Shown here piece by piece: positions 1 to 7,896 of a stretch of DNA of 38,573 nucleotides. The position numbers and the translations under genes were made by a program. The number at the start of each line of letters is the position of its first letter. Position 1 is the first letter of the stretch. Source of the stretch: Planctomicrobium piriforme (GTDB lineage Bacteria; Planctomycetota; Planctomycetia; Pirellulales; UBA1268); contig CAMAVC010000027.1 of the NCBI GenBank assembly GCA_945861585.1, positions 1-38,573 of the forward strand, read 5' to 3'. The notes under the pieces were generated by a model. That model had not been told where the DNA came from. It worked only from the letters and a program-made list of their open reading frames with translations, and did not search any database.

Positions 1-201
1 CGAGATCGCCAGTTCCACGCCGTTGGGCAGCAGGAAGGCCACGCGATCCTGGCCGGTCAGTCCCAGCGACATGAAGCCGTGCGCGACCCGGGCGACGCGA
101 TCGGCGAGATCGGCATACGAAAGCGACCCGGCGGAGGAGTGGATCGCGATGGCGTGCGGCGATCTCGCCGCCGCATCGTCGAGCATGGCAGCCAACGTCA
201 T
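1..201 (-). CDS. AMP-dependent acyl-CoA synthetase/ligase, N-terminal part
   Basis: The first 67 codons of a minus-strand gene run off the left edge. The translation from the ATG at 201 contains SPHAIAIHSSAGSLSYADL followed by RVARVAHGFMSLGL and DRVAFLLPNGVELAI, the usual opening of the ANL superfamily (acyl-CoA synthetases and related adenylating ligases), in which the N-terminal lobe builds the acyl-adenylate site. The catalytic P-loop and the substrate pocket lie outside the window, so the substrate cannot be said. It is divergent from the MFS gene, with about 107 bases between the starts, which must hold both promoters. Confidence 0.82.
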   Translation of the reverse strand, partial: MTLAAMLDDAAARSPHAIAIHSSAGSLSYADLADRVARVAHGFMSLGLTGQDRVAFLLPNGVELAIS

Positions 202-308
202 GGGTGGTCCTGTTTCGCGTGCGGAGACAATCCTTGTACCAGAGTCTGCGATGGTGTTGAGGGCGATGTGTGGGGTCTGCTAGCCTCCCTTCGGCCGGCA
301 GGGCGAAG

Positions 309-1571
309 ATGCGTACTGTGACCCCAATCCCCGTAGCCGAGCCAGCCTTCCCGCAAGGGAGTGGCGTGGACCGCGCGGGGCTGATCTTGTTCACGCTCGC
401 GGCGATGCAGTTCATCAGCGCCGTCGATTTCATGATCGTGATGCCCCTGGGTCCGCTCCTGTTCGACACCCTGGACATCGACACCGTGCAGTTCAGCTGG
501 GTCGTGTCGGCCTACACGTTCGCAGCCGGGTGCGCCGGCTTTGCGGCTGCGTCGGTGCTCGATCGCGTGGGACGCAGGTCGGCCTACATCGCGCTGTCAG
601 CCGGCCTGCTGCTGGGCACCCTGGCTTGCGGCTTGGCGCCGAATTACCAGCTGCTGGTCGCGGCCCGGTGCCTGACGGGCGCGTTTGGCGGAGTGTTGGG
701 CGGTTTGTCATACGCCATCGTGGCGGACGTGTTTCCCGAGGAGCGGCGCGGCCGGGCGACCGGCTTACTGATGTCGGCGTTCGCTGTGGCGTCGGCGGTG
801 GGCGTGCCCATTGGCATCGCGCTGGGCAATCGCTCCGGCTGGAGAGTGCCGTTCCTCGTGCTCGCGGCGCTGGGGCTGCCGCTGGTGGCCATGGCCGCGT
901 GGACGATGCCGCCGCTGACCGGCCACCTGGGTGGGACGCGACGACGTCCCCTGGCCCAGTTGCTGGACACGCTCACGTATCCCTCCCATCGGCCCGCCTT
1001 GGCCCTCACCGCCATCCTGATGTTCGGCGCATTTTCCGTGATTCCCTATATCAGCGCCTCCTACGTGAGCAACGCGGGTGTCACGGAGGCCCAGTTGCCC
1101 ATCGTCTTCGTGGCCGGGGGCATGCTCACGCTCGTGAGCACGCCGCTCGTGGGCCAGCTCATCGATCGCTATGGCGCCCTGCCCGTGTTTCGTTGCGCGG
1201 TATCGCTGGCGGCTGTGATGACGCTCGTGGTCACTCACCTGCCGTCCGTGGGGCTTGCCGTGGCGGCCTTGGTGGCAGCGCTGATGATGGCGAGCAACGC
1301 GGGGCGGCTGGTGTCCTCCGTATCGCTGATCACGGCCAGCATTGAGCCCCGACGCCGCGGTGGCTTCATGTCGGTCAATTCGTCGGTGCAGCACATCGCC
1401 AGCGGCCTCGGCACCGTATGCAGTGGGCTGATCTTGGAGGGAGGTGCCGGCGAGCCCCTGCGTTATTTTGGAACGGTCGGCATCTTCGCCGTCGCAGTGA
1501 CGCTCACGAGCCTCTGGTTCGCCGGCCGCGTGCGGCCTGTCGCGGCATCCATCTCTCGGTCCATAAAATAA
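309..1571 (+). CDS. MFS transporter, DHA-type efflux family
   Basis: A major facilitator superfamily membrane protein of 420 residues, predicted to export a small molecule by proton antiport. About twelve hydrophobic segments are visible. After TM2 the loop reads LDRVGRRSAYI, the MFS motif A (cytoplasmic TM2-TM3 loop), and later VADVFPEERRGRATGLL, the typical TM4-TM5 loop of drug efflux members. A GTG at 270 would add 13 residues, but the ATG at 309 lies directly before the short polar N terminus and is preferred. The promoter should lie in the short divergent gap shared with the acyl-CoA synthetase gene. The substrate is unknown. Confidence 0.85.
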   Translation: MRTVTPIPVAEPAFPQGSGVDRAGLILFTLAAMQFISAVDFMIVMPLGPLLFDTLDIDTVQFSWVVSAYTFAAGCAGFAAASVLDRVGRRSAYIALSAGLLLGTLACGLAPNYQLLVAARCLTGAFGGVLGGLSYAIVADVFPEERRGRATGLLMSAFAVASAVGVPIGIALGNRSGWRVPFLVLAALGLPLVAMAAWTMPPLTGHLGGTRRRPLAQLLDTLTYPSHRPALALTAILMFGAFSVIPYISASYVSNAGVTEAQLPIVFVAGGMLTLVSTPLVGQLIDRYGALPVFRCAVSLAAVMTLVVTHLPSVGLAVAALVAALMMASNAGRLVSSVSLITASIEPRRRGGFMSVNSSVQHIASGLGTVCSGLILEGGAGEPLRYFGTVGIFAVAVTLTSLWFAGRVRPVAASISRSIK

Positions 1572-1644
1572 AGTTGCACTACGAACGATCCATGATCGAT
1601 GTTTCGTGGATGAATCGGGGCTCACGGTCAACAGGAGGCAACCC

Positions 1645-1878
1645 ATGCCCGAGATCCGCCCAGGTCGCTACCGGCACTACAAGGGAAACGAGTACACGGT
1701 GCTCGGCGTCGCCCGGCACAGCGAGACGCTCGAGGAACTCGTCGTCTACCGCCAGGAGTATGGCGATCGCGGCCTCTGGGTCCGGCCCGCCGCGATGTTC
1801 GCCGAGACCGTGATCGTGGATGGCAAGCCAGAGCCTCGGTTTGCTGCGCTTCGCGTGGAGCCGACGGATCCTCGATAG
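1645..1878 (+). CDS. DUF1653 domain protein
   Basis: A 77-residue protein that is almost entirely one DUF1653 domain: GRYRHYKGNEYTVLGVARHS, then ETLEELVVYRQEYGDRGLWV and RPAAMFAETV. This small beta-rich family is common in bacteria and has no established role. I chose the ATG at 1645 because AGGAGG lies 7 bases upstream (1632-1638 region); a longer reading from 1606 lacks a clear ribosome binding site and would add non-conserved residues. It stands alone between the MFS gene and a convergent toxin gene. Confidence 0.85.
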   Translation: MPEIRPGRYRHYKGNEYTVLGVARHSETLEELVVYRQEYGDRGLWVRPAAMFAETVIVDGKPEPRFAALRVEPTDPR

Positions 1879-1902
1879 GGATCATTGCATCGGGGGCCCC
1901 TG

Positions 1903-2202
1903 TCACTTCAGATCGTCATGCTCCCGGATCGCACGGGCGACAATCCGTGCCTTTTCCGCGTTGGAAATACCGTCGACGCGCACGAGCACGACACCGCGGT
2001 GACGAAGTTGCTGCCGATAGACGAGCGCACCGAAATCCTTGTCTTCAGTGATCAAAATCCTTGCGTCCCGCACGGCCGCCTCGAGAACGACGTTGTTTTT
2101 TGTCCCCTCGAGTTCCTCGGCTATCCATCGTACGTCGTGCCCGTCATTACGGACGGCACCCACGATCGATTCGTCCACGCCTTCGTCGGCGAGGAATCTC
2201 AT
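1903..2202 (-). CDS. DUF5615 family PIN-like toxin
   Basis: A 99-residue protein starting MRFLADEGVDESIVGAVRND, with the acidic residues typical of the DUF5615 PIN-like fold: D6 in LADEG and a central ITEDKDFG motif. PIN domains are metal-dependent ribonucleases, so the expected role is RNA cleavage held in check by the partner antitoxin. The start overlaps the stop of the DUF433 gene by four bases (ATGA), so the two are translationally coupled, antitoxin first. The downstream neighbour DUF1653 is convergent. Confidence 0.85.
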   Translation of the reverse strand: MRFLADEGVDESIVGAVRNDGHDVRWIAEELEGTKNNVVLEAAVRDARILITEDKDFGALVYRQQLRHRGVVLVRVDGISNAEKARIVARAIREHDDLK

Positions 2203-2438
2203 GCCGACTCTCGATCACCCAATGCATGCACCGTCTCGTGCCCCATGGCTTCAGCCGCAAACTCGAGCGCGGCCAGGACGGCTTCGCGCGTGAGCCGGGG
2301 ATGCGACTCGAGAATCTGCGAGATCGTCTCGCCGCAGGAGAGCTTTCGCAGAATCAGCTCAACCGTGATGCGGGTTCCACGAACAACCGGTTTCCCCAGC
2401 ATCACGTCCGGGTCGGATTGAATCAGTTCGTTGGCCAT
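2199..2438 (-). CDS. DUF433 family antitoxin
   Basis: A 79-residue DUF433 protein: PDVMLGKPVVRGTRITVELI, then a helix-turn-helix-like stretch ISQILESHPRLTREAVLAAL and a C-terminal tail likely to contact the toxin. DUF433 proteins are the usual partner of DUF5615 PIN-like toxins and carry the DNA-binding function for autorepression. The stop overlaps the toxin start. A similar pair lies at 6110-6660 with clearly diverged sequence, so the two pairs are paralogous modules rather than a recent duplication. Confidence 0.85.
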   Translation of the reverse strand: MANELIQSDPDVMLGKPVVRGTRITVELILRKLSCGETISQILESHPRLTREAVLAALEFAAEAMGHETVHALGDRESA

Positions 2439-2530
2439 GGGGTTCTCGGTTGGGGTGACTTAAGGGAGTACACGCCCGTTCATGTTTGCGTCAAGGAGCT
2501 AGGTATGTCTCTTCGCCACGATTCTACCCC

Positions 2531-2545
2531 GGACCAACGTTGTCC
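2531..2545 (+). repeat. 15-bp near-palindrome, copy 1
   Basis: GGACCAACGTTGTCC, a nearly perfect dyad. It recurs with one or two changes at 6749, 9307, 14476 and 17744, always in the same orientation. This copy and the one at 6749 also share 14 bases immediately to the left (CACGATTCTACCCC). It lies between the sirtuin gene and the DUF433 gene. Function unknown; an operator or a dispersed repeat remnant are both possible. Confidence 0.6.
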
Positions 2546-2600
2546 CACGGGGTTTCTGTTCACTCATGCGTTGGCTCCTTTCTGGGATTCGTAGGGAATT

Positions 2601-3317
2601 TCAAAGCTTCGTTGTCGCGAGCAGCAGGCTCGCGACCAGTTCGGGCACGCCTTCGCAGGCGGTCTTGGCAATGCATTCGCAGACGTCTCTGGGCACAAGA
2701 TCGGGCACCTCGGGATTCACCACGATCCGCCGGGCCCGGCGGGGCGTGGCGAAGATCAGCGAGTTGGCCGGGTAGACCTCGAGCGACGTGCCAACGCACA
2801 GAAAGATGTCGGCCTGTGACACGATCCGGGCCGCCTCGTCCAGCGCCGGCACCTGTTCCCCAAACCACACGATGTGCGGCCGCAGCTGGCTCCCCAGCGG
2901 GCATGTGTCGCCGAGGGCGATGTCGTGATCGCCGAGGTATGCCGTGTGGCTCGACTCCCGCGTGCTCCGGGCGTAAAGAATCTCGCCGTGCAGGTGCAGC
3001 ACGTGCGTGGAACCGGCCCGTTCGTGGAGGTCGTCGACGTTCTGCGTGATGATCCGCACGTCGTAGGCGCTCTCCAGATCGACGAGCGCCCGGTGGGCGG
3101 CGTTCGGCTGTGCCGCCCGCACGTTCCGCCGCCGCACGTTGTAAAACTCAAGCACGAGCGCCGGATCCTTGGCCCAGGCCTCGGGCGTGGCCACGTCTTC
3201 CACACGGTGGCCTTCCCACAGCCCGCCATCCCCCCGAAACGTCTGCAGGCCGCTTTCGGCGCTGATGCCGGCCCCGGTGAACACGACGAGATTTTTCCGC
3301 GAGAGTTGAGGGCGCAT
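2601..3317 (-). CDS. SIR2-family NAD-dependent protein deacylase
   Basis: A 238-residue sirtuin that should remove acyl groups from protein lysines using NAD+. Visible motifs are the NAD-binding GAGISAESGLQTFRG near residue 16, TQNVDDLHERAG, the catalytic histidine in HLHGE, and VGTSLEVYPA. FYNVRRR carries the Y-x-x-R pair that in CobB/SIRT5 selects succinyl- or malonyl-lysine, so a class III deacylase is likely. The four zinc cysteines of the small domain are absent, as in a known zinc-less bacterial subgroup. A paralogue about two-thirds identical lies at 16275-16958. No partner gene is directly coupled. Confidence 0.9.
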   Translation of the reverse strand: MRPQLSRKNLVVFTGAGISAESGLQTFRGDGGLWEGHRVEDVATPEAWAKDPALVLEFYNVRRRNVRAAQPNAAHRALVDLESAYDVRIITQNVDDLHERAGSTHVLHLHGEILYARSTRESSHTAYLGDHDIALGDTCPLGSQLRPHIVWFGEQVPALDEAARIVSQADIFLCVGTSLEVYPANSLIFATPRRARRIVVNPEVPDLVPRDVCECIAKTACEGVPELVASLLLATTKL

Positions 3318-3339
3318 GAACGGGCCTCCTTTCGATGTC

Positions 3340-4794
3340 TTAGGTGTTGATGCTGAGGGCGTCTTCCCCAGCCTGGGCGATGCGAGCGATCGCCGCGATC
3401 ATTTCGGCGTGGGTCGGGTGGCGCGGTGCCGTGCTGCTGGCCGGAGCCGTGGCGGCTCTCCGCAACGAGGGCGGCAGTTCGATGCCGGGGTTTTGCCGCA
3501 GTTTCGCGAGGCCGGAGGGGCTCACGTGCCGCAGCCCCCTGAGCGAGAGCGTGCCGCCTGAGTGGGAGGCGAGGATGCCTGCCACGCGGTCGGTCACGCT
3601 CGCGACGCCGTCGAGCGTGAGCAGCGGATGCCGCACAAGCTCGCGGGCCGTGTCTTCGGTGAGGAGCGTGATGCCGTTGAGCGACAGTTCCCCGGCCCGG
3701 TGCGTCGACAGGATCGCGGCTACCGGCGGCGTGACGTGCTCGACGTCGTTCACAAACAGCCCAGACAGTCCCGCGATGCCCCGTGGGCCCTGCTGGCTCG
3801 CGAGGATCGTGGCCGTGCGTTGATGGAGTTTTTTCAGCCCGCCGAGCGACAGCGGTCCAACATGCCGGACGAGCACCGCGAGGTGGTGGTCTGCGATGCC
3901 ATTCGGCGGCGAGAGCGAGAGCGACCCTTGGTGCTGGCCGAGGGAGTGTACGACCGCATCCGTGATCTCAACGGCATTGAGATAGAGCGGGCCTCGATGC
4001 TCGGCGAGAAGCTGTGCCTCGGTGGGAGACAGCGACTTGAGCCCCCTCAAGCACAGATGCCCCGTGCGGCTGCCGAGGGCGCGGGCTGCGGCTTCCTTCA
4101 AGCGCGGGATCCCGTGGAGGTGCAGCTTCCCGCAATGCCTGGCCAGGTGTGTTGCCACCCGGCTGGGCAACCGGGAGAGCCCATCGAGAAACAGGTCGCC
4201 GCGATGGTGCGACAACGCGGCCGCGGCACTGGGCGACAGCTGCTTCAAGCCCCAAAGGTAGAGCTCGTTGTCGTGCTGGGCCAGTCCGAGGGCGATGTCA
4301 TCATCGAGGTGCTTGAGGCGGTTCAGGGAGAGTTGGCCATCGTGGCGGCCGAGCGCCCAGGCGGCCGCGATTGAGAGCCATCGGAGGTTGTTGAGCGAAA
4401 GCCCGCCGCCGGCGTGGTTCCCCAGTTCAGTGGCGACGGAGTCGGTGATGCTCCTCAGCTTGTCGAGATAGAGGTGTCCGCGGTGCTGCGCGAGCTCCCG
4501 GGCCACGGAGAGCGGCAGCCGGATGACTTCGTGCAGGTAAAGATGCGTGGCGTGGTGGCCGATGATGCCTTCGGCCGTGTCGGTGCCCAATCGGCCGAGC
4601 ACCACCTCGCCTTTGGTGGCCGCCACGACGTGATCGTGGGCGGCGCAGGAAACCGTGGGCCCGGTCGCCGGGATGGGCCGGCGAAACAAGGCCACGATCT
4701 CCCGGGCTCGAGCCGCGTCGAGGTGGCGGATCCTGCTTGTGTGGTCCCGCAGGGATGGCTGGGTTGTGGGTCGATTGTCGTTCACGGGGTTCAC
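3340..4794 (-). CDS. Leucine-rich-like tandem repeat protein
   Basis: A 484-residue protein built mostly of about 22-24-residue units with the pattern L-x-L-x-G-L-x-x-L-S-x-x-x-A-x-x-L-A-x-H-x-G-x (for example DNELYLWGLKQLSPSAAAAL followed by SHHRGDLFLDGLSRL). These are planctomycete-type leucine-rich-like repeats expected to form a solenoid for protein binding. At least twelve units can be counted. No signal peptide or membrane segment is visible, so it is probably cytoplasmic. Its start lies 9 bases after the stop of the ARPP-1 gene, so both are probably one operon. The binding partner is unknown. Confidence 0.75.
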   Translation of the reverse strand: MNPVNDNRPTTQPSLRDHTSRIRHLDAARAREIVALFRRPIPATGPTVSCAAHDHVVAATKGEVVLGRLGTDTAEGIIGHHATHLYLHEVIRLPLSVARELAQHRGHLYLDKLRSITDSVATELGNHAGGGLSLNNLRWLSIAAAWALGRHDGQLSLNRLKHLDDDIALGLAQHDNELYLWGLKQLSPSAAAALSHHRGDLFLDGLSRLPSRVATHLARHCGKLHLHGIPRLKEAAARALGSRTGHLCLRGLKSLSPTEAQLLAEHRGPLYLNAVEITDAVVHSLGQHQGSLSLSPPNGIADHHLAVLVRHVGPLSLGGLKKLHQRTATILASQQGPRGIAGLSGLFVNDVEHVTPPVAAILSTHRAGELSLNGITLLTEDTARELVRHPLLTLDGVASVTDRVAGILASHSGGTLSLRGLRHVSPSGLAKLRQNPGIELPPSLRRAATAPASSTAPRHPTHAEMIAAIARIAQAGEDALSINT

Positions 4795-4803
4795 TCCTTT
4801 TGG

Positions 4804-5757
4804 TCATTCGGCCACGACGGCCACGTGAAGGGGGCAGGCTTCGTCGAGGGCGGTGTCAAACGCCTCGAAGCGATGGAGCGACGTGCCGCGGTGGGTGCGA
4901 ATCCGCGTACGGGGCAGCAGCCGTTCCTCCTCGGCGTGCGTCGCTCCAGCACACACGTGGCTATCAAGCCACGCGACGATCGCTTTGCTCGACGGCGGCT
5001 CGGGTGCCGCGTTGCTCCCCGGGCCGCGCCGCTGGCCGATGGCCTCGGTGGCGGCTGCCCGCAGCAACTTCCGCCAGAGCTTCGCAAACAGCTTTGGGCT
5101 CACGTATTGATCTGCATGGCTAGGCACGCCGTTGATCGCCCACACCACGCCCACGACACTGCCGCCCACCTCGGCCAGGGCGGGGTTCAACACCGCCGTG
5201 TAGTCGTCGACGGCGGAGGTCACGCCTTCGCTTTCGTAGGTGAGCTGCAGACTGGTGGGCGACGTGGCGTCGCGGATCTCCTTCTGCACCGCCTTCGCCA
5301 GCTGCTCCTGCTCTTCCGAGATGCTGTCCCACACCTCGGCCTGGCTCTTGGAAAACCTCATGGCCAGCCGGGCCTTCTTCGACGCCAGAAAATCCTTGGC
5401 GGTGGAGAAATGCGTGTCTGCCTCGTCGCGGCGGCGGCGCCAGCGGGCCTGCTCCACGCAGAAAGCCGGCAGCGGAATTTTTCCCGACCTGGCCGGCACG
5501 ATGAAGTCGGCCCCGATCGTGCGGTCTTGCCGGCCTCCCTTCACGATGTCGCCGGCCTGGATGAAGAGGTCGAGGTCGCCCTGGTTCTCGATCAAGAGCT
5601 CGTTGACGCTGCCCGTTTCATGGAGCACGGCGGTTTCGGCAGCGATCGTCTCTTCGAGCACCGCGTAGTCGCGGGGGTGCCGCGCTGCCGCGGGCGAGGC
5701 GAAGATAAACCAGGCGGTCAGGTTGCAAACGCCAACAGGCGGGCTGAGCGAGGCCAT
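4804..5757 (-). CDS. ARPP-1 (DUF6569) domain protein
   Basis: A 317-residue protein resembling the ARPP-1/DUF6569 family: CNLTAWFIF, then YAVLEETIAAETAVLHETGS, VNELLIENQGDLDLFIQAGD, IVKGGRQDRTIGADFIVPAR and PLPAFCVEQARWRRR. The family was named from association with ADP-ribosyl-glycohydrolase and rhodanese/phosphatase genes; its biochemical role is not established. An ADP-ribosylglycohydrolase-phosphatase fusion lies in the same window at 12.6 kb. The ATG at 5757 has GGAG at a good distance and is preferred to a longer reading from 5862, whose extra residues look non-coding. It is followed by the repeat-protein gene. Confidence 0.75.
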   Translation of the reverse strand: MASLSPPVGVCNLTAWFIFASPAAARHPRDYAVLEETIAAETAVLHETGSVNELLIENQGDLDLFIQAGDIVKGGRQDRTIGADFIVPARSGKIPLPAFCVEQARWRRRRDEADTHFSTAKDFLASKKARLAMRFSKSQAEVWDSISEEQEQLAKAVQKEIRDATSPTSLQLTYESEGVTSAVDDYTAVLNPALAEVGGSVVGVVWAINGVPSHADQYVSPKLFAKLWRKLLRAAATEAIGQRRGPGSNAAPEPPSSKAIVAWLDSHVCAGATHAEEERLLPRTRIRTHRGTSLHRFEAFDTALDEACPLHVAVVAE

Positions 5758-5798
5758 CGTGCGCACTCCAGAATGAGCAACGCACCAAGAACCAGCCC

Positions 5799-6037
5799 GA
5801 CGGGCGTTGCCGCCCGTCAGACTGCTGCAACATTGTTTCGTGAGGAGTGAATCCTCACGCACATCCCGCCGGCATTTTCATGCCGACGGAAGCACCGTGT
5901 GCCTTGCAGGGGCTCGGTTGCGGAAACGCCCCGAGGCGTCTCCAACACGTCGTGGGGGACGTGTCGTTCCTGATGCTGGCGTCATTTTACCGCACCAGTG
6001 CATAGAAGGCCAGTTTTCGACACGCGTCGAGCGTGTC
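5799..6037. other. Array of six perfect short hairpins in a gene-free gap
   Basis: The 352 bases between the ARPP-1 gene and the DUF5615 toxin hold no convincing gene. They contain six perfect stem-loops in a row: 5799-5818 (8-bp stem GACGGGCG, loop TTGC), 5839-5859 (8-bp CGTGAGGA), 5870-5885 (6-bp CGGCAT, loop TTTC), 5926-5939 (5-bp ACGCC), 5945-5964 (7-bp ACACGTC) and 6019-6037 (7-bp GACACGC). The stems differ in sequence, so this is not one repeat copied. If transcribed on the minus strand it would be the leader of the ARPP-1 operon; it could also be an independent structured RNA. No uridine tract marks any of them as a simple terminator. Confidence 0.5.
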
Positions 6038-6109
6038 ATAGGAGGGACCAAGGTTGTTGCCCCTTCACGGCTCTCGAAGACGGCAAACTCCTCGCAGCAC
6101 CTCCACTGC

Positions 6110-6436
6110 CTAAGCCTCCTCGAATTGCACTTCGACAATCCCGCCTGTTTGGACGCGGTGAATGGCCGTGGCCACTGCTGAAGTGTTTCGACTGATTCGC
6201 GGCCACGAGGTGGTCATCAGCACCACGATGCCGAGCCGCACATGGCGGAGATCCTGCTGATGCTGAAGATTCTGGTCCGTCGAGATCAAGATTTCATAGC
6301 CATTCAGGATGGCGGCTGCGAGAACGTCGCCGTTGGTCAGCCGATCCCAACCCTTCTCGAACACCGTATGGACTTCGTGGCCATCGAGAAATCGTCGCAG
6401 CGGAACCGGCGTTCCCTGGTCGAAGAGAATTTTCAT
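6110..6436 (-). CDS. DUF5615 family PIN-like toxin
   Basis: A 108-residue protein beginning MKILFDQGTPVPLRRFLDGH, followed by LTNGDVLAAAILNGYEILI and STDQNLQHQQDL, the classic layout of this PIN-like subfamily with acidic residues in FDQG, NGD and TDQN. It is a predicted metal-dependent RNase toxin. The ATG at 6436 overlaps the stop of the DUF433 gene by four bases; a longer reading to 6517 overlaps the antitoxin and is not supported. This is a different subfamily from the toxin at 1903. Confidence 0.85.
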   Translation of the reverse strand: MKILFDQGTPVPLRRFLDGHEVHTVFEKGWDRLTNGDVLAAAILNGYEILISTDQNLQHQQDLRHVRLGIVVLMTTSWPRISRNTSAVATAIHRVQTGGIVEVQFEEA

Positions 6437-6660
6437 GCCGAGGCTTGGAGTTCGAGGCTGGCGGCAGCGAACTCCAGCACAGCTTCGACCTGCTCCCGAG
6501 TGACGCCCGGAAACCACTCGACGAACTGATCAACCGTCGCACCGTCTTCGAGATTTTCAAACAGTGCCCGCACGGGCACCCGGGTGTTGGCGAACACCCA
6601 CGCCCCGCTGACCTTGGCGGGATCGCGTTCGACGGATCGGCATTCTTCCCAGGAACTCAT
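6433..6660 (-). CDS. DUF433 family antitoxin
   Basis: A 75-residue DUF433 protein: AWVFANTRVPVRALFENLED, then GATVDQFVEWFPGVTREQVE and AVLEFAAASL. It should neutralise the coupled toxin and autoregulate the pair by DNA binding. The stop overlaps the toxin start (ATGA). The N-terminal segment, with CRSVERDPAKVSG, is typical of this antitoxin branch. Confidence 0.85.
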   Translation of the reverse strand: MSSWEECRSVERDPAKVSGAWVFANTRVPVRALFENLEDGATVDQFVEWFPGVTREQVEAVLEFAAASLELQASA

Positions 6661-6748
6661 GGCGACATGCCTCGGGCGAAGCGTGCGAAGAAAATATACA
6701 GGCGTTCACTTCCGGTGTCAACGCCCTCTCACATCACGATTCTACCCC

Positions 6749-6763
6749 GGACCAAGGTTGTCC
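6749..6763 (+). repeat. 15-bp near-palindrome, copy 2
   Basis: GGACCAAGGTTGTCC, 43 bases upstream of the small gene at 6807. The bases after it (CGGGCCCGTCACGATGA region) resemble those after copy 4 at 14476, which precedes the paralogous small gene at 14563, so the upstream region was duplicated or conserved together with the gene. Confidence 0.6.
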
Positions 6764-6806
6764 TTCGGGCCCGTCACGATGAAAGAGCTTTCAAAAGGAG
6801 GCACAC

Positions 6807-7001
6807 ATGATCGGACCGACGAAGAGTCGGCTGCACGACTACGAGGCTGGGTGGCTCACGCTCTTGATTGAGATGGGCGTGGCCACGAGGGCGGAGGCCG
6901 AGGCCGCGATGCATCGCGTGGCCCAGGCGGCGATCGACGAGCTGGAGGTAAAGCGGGAAAGCCGCCGCTCGGGCAAACGCCGGAAAAAGCGGCCTGAATA
7001 G
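6807..7001 (+). CDS. Small basic hypothetical protein, paralogue of 14563-14757
   Basis: A 64-residue protein with the core RLHDYEAGWLTLLIEMGVAT, then AEAAMHRVAQAAIDELE and a lysine/arginine-rich tail. AAAAGGAGG lies just upstream of the ATG. A second gene at 14563 shares about two-thirds of its residues and part of its upstream region, so this is a real small family, not a chance reading. I do not recognise a described domain. The acidic-amphipathic helix plus basic tail could suit nucleic acid or ribosome binding, but that is only a guess. Confidence 0.75.
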   Translation: MIGPTKSRLHDYEAGWLTLLIEMGVATRAEAEAAMHRVAQAAIDELEVKRESRRSGKRRKKRPE

Positions 7002-7055
7002 ACTGGGCGTTGCCCACGCGAAAAACCCGAACCGCAGGAGTCGCACCATCCTGGC

Positions 7056-7751
7056 TCACCGGGAGTGGAGCCGGTCGAGCACGTCGCGGGCGTCGATGAG
7101 CAGTGGCGAGTGTCCGAGATACCTCTCGGCCATCTCGCGCTTGCCGCGGGCGAGGAGTGTCGCGTACACGTGAAGCTCGAAGTGCAGCCGGAGTTGCCGC
7201 GCCGCATCCGATTCGCCGATCGTCTGCAACACCTGCCCGAGCGCCTCGGCCGTAGACACGTGCCTCAGCTCGGGCTGGTCGCGGAGCCAGAAGCGGCTCG
7301 GCTCGGCCGCGGCATCCGGCAGCCGCACGCACCGCCCGAGCCCTTCGACCGACCGCAGCATGTCGCCCGCCTGCCGCCACGTGCCATCGAGCAGCAGGAG
7401 TTGGATGCCCTCGCAGGAGGGTGCGTCTCCCGCCGCCGTCGCCGCGGGGAGCGGTTCACCGGTCGGATGAAGAATCCAGAGTTCCCGGGCCGGGTCACAA
7501 GCGTCGGTAGGGAACCCTGAGGGGGGAAAGTGGCGGCTCACGCGCTGGTAGGTGTGGCATTCCGCGCCCCGCACAGCCCGCATTACCACTTTCCCGGTGC
7601 TCGAAGGCTTGCACAGCTCGTGGTGGTGGATGAGCACATGAACCGCGAGCCGCGTTTCGACGAGTGGTAGCGCTTCGCACACACACCACCGCGGCGGCAG
7701 GCTACATCCGCTGCAACGGGCAGCACCGGCGAGTACGACGCTTCGTCCCAT
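7056..7751 (-). CDS. DTW domain tRNA-uridine aminocarboxypropyltransferase
   Basis: A 231-residue DTW-family protein. It starts with a cysteine-rich element, CSGCSLPPRWCVCEAL, then VHVLIHHHELCKPSSTGKV, and carries the signature LLLLDGTWRQAGDML (DTW variant DGTW) followed by FWLRDQPE and STAEALGQVL. E. coli TapT of this family transfers the aminocarboxypropyl group from S-adenosylmethionine to uridine of tRNA (acp3U). Length and motif order are typical, so full function is likely. It is a housekeeping-type gene within an otherwise accessory region. Confidence 0.88.
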   Translation of the reverse strand: MGRSVVLAGAARCSGCSLPPRWCVCEALPLVETRLAVHVLIHHHELCKPSSTGKVVMRAVRGAECHTYQRVSRHFPPSGFPTDACDPARELWILHPTGEPLPAATAAGDAPSCEGIQLLLLDGTWRQAGDMLRSVEGLGRCVRLPDAAAEPSRFWLRDQPELRHVSTAEALGQVLQTIGESDAARQLRLHFELHVYATLLARGKREMAERYLGHSPLLIDARDVLDRLHSR

Positions 7752-7777
7752 AATTCGTCTTCAATCTTTCTCGGCCC

Positions 7778-7851
7778 GCTCGATTCCCATGGTCTTCACA
7801 GGATCTCCCTGGCCGTCACGTACGGTGGTTGGTGTCGAGTCGCCTGGATGG
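7778..7851 (-). pseudogene. Decayed relE-phd junction fragment
   Basis: These 74 bases align without gaps to 8903-8976, the junction where the RelE-like toxin gene ends and the Phd-like antitoxin gene begins; by hand count 62 of 74 positions agree, including an 18-base identical run. No open frame remains on either side. It is a remnant of a second relE-phd module, upstream of the DTW gene start. Confidence 0.65.
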
Positions 7852-7896
7852 GGTGCCGTTTAAGAGGGGCAGGCCAAGCGTACACGCCCCGTAGTT

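Noticed and set aside
2601-3317. SIR2-based anti-phage NADase (Thoeris or DSR type)
   Set aside because: Both SIR2 proteins are short single-domain deacylases with the Y-x-x-R acyl-pocket pair; no ThsB-like or other effector gene adjoins them.
4414-5850. A long plus-strand reading opposite the repeat protein and ARPP-1 genes
   Set aside because: Composition is antisense-like and the minus-strand products have recognisable family motifs over the whole length.
5799-6037. CRISPR array, integron attC sites or a retron
   Set aside because: The hairpins have different sequences and irregular spacing, there is no reverse transcriptase, and no paired R boxes of attC type are evident.
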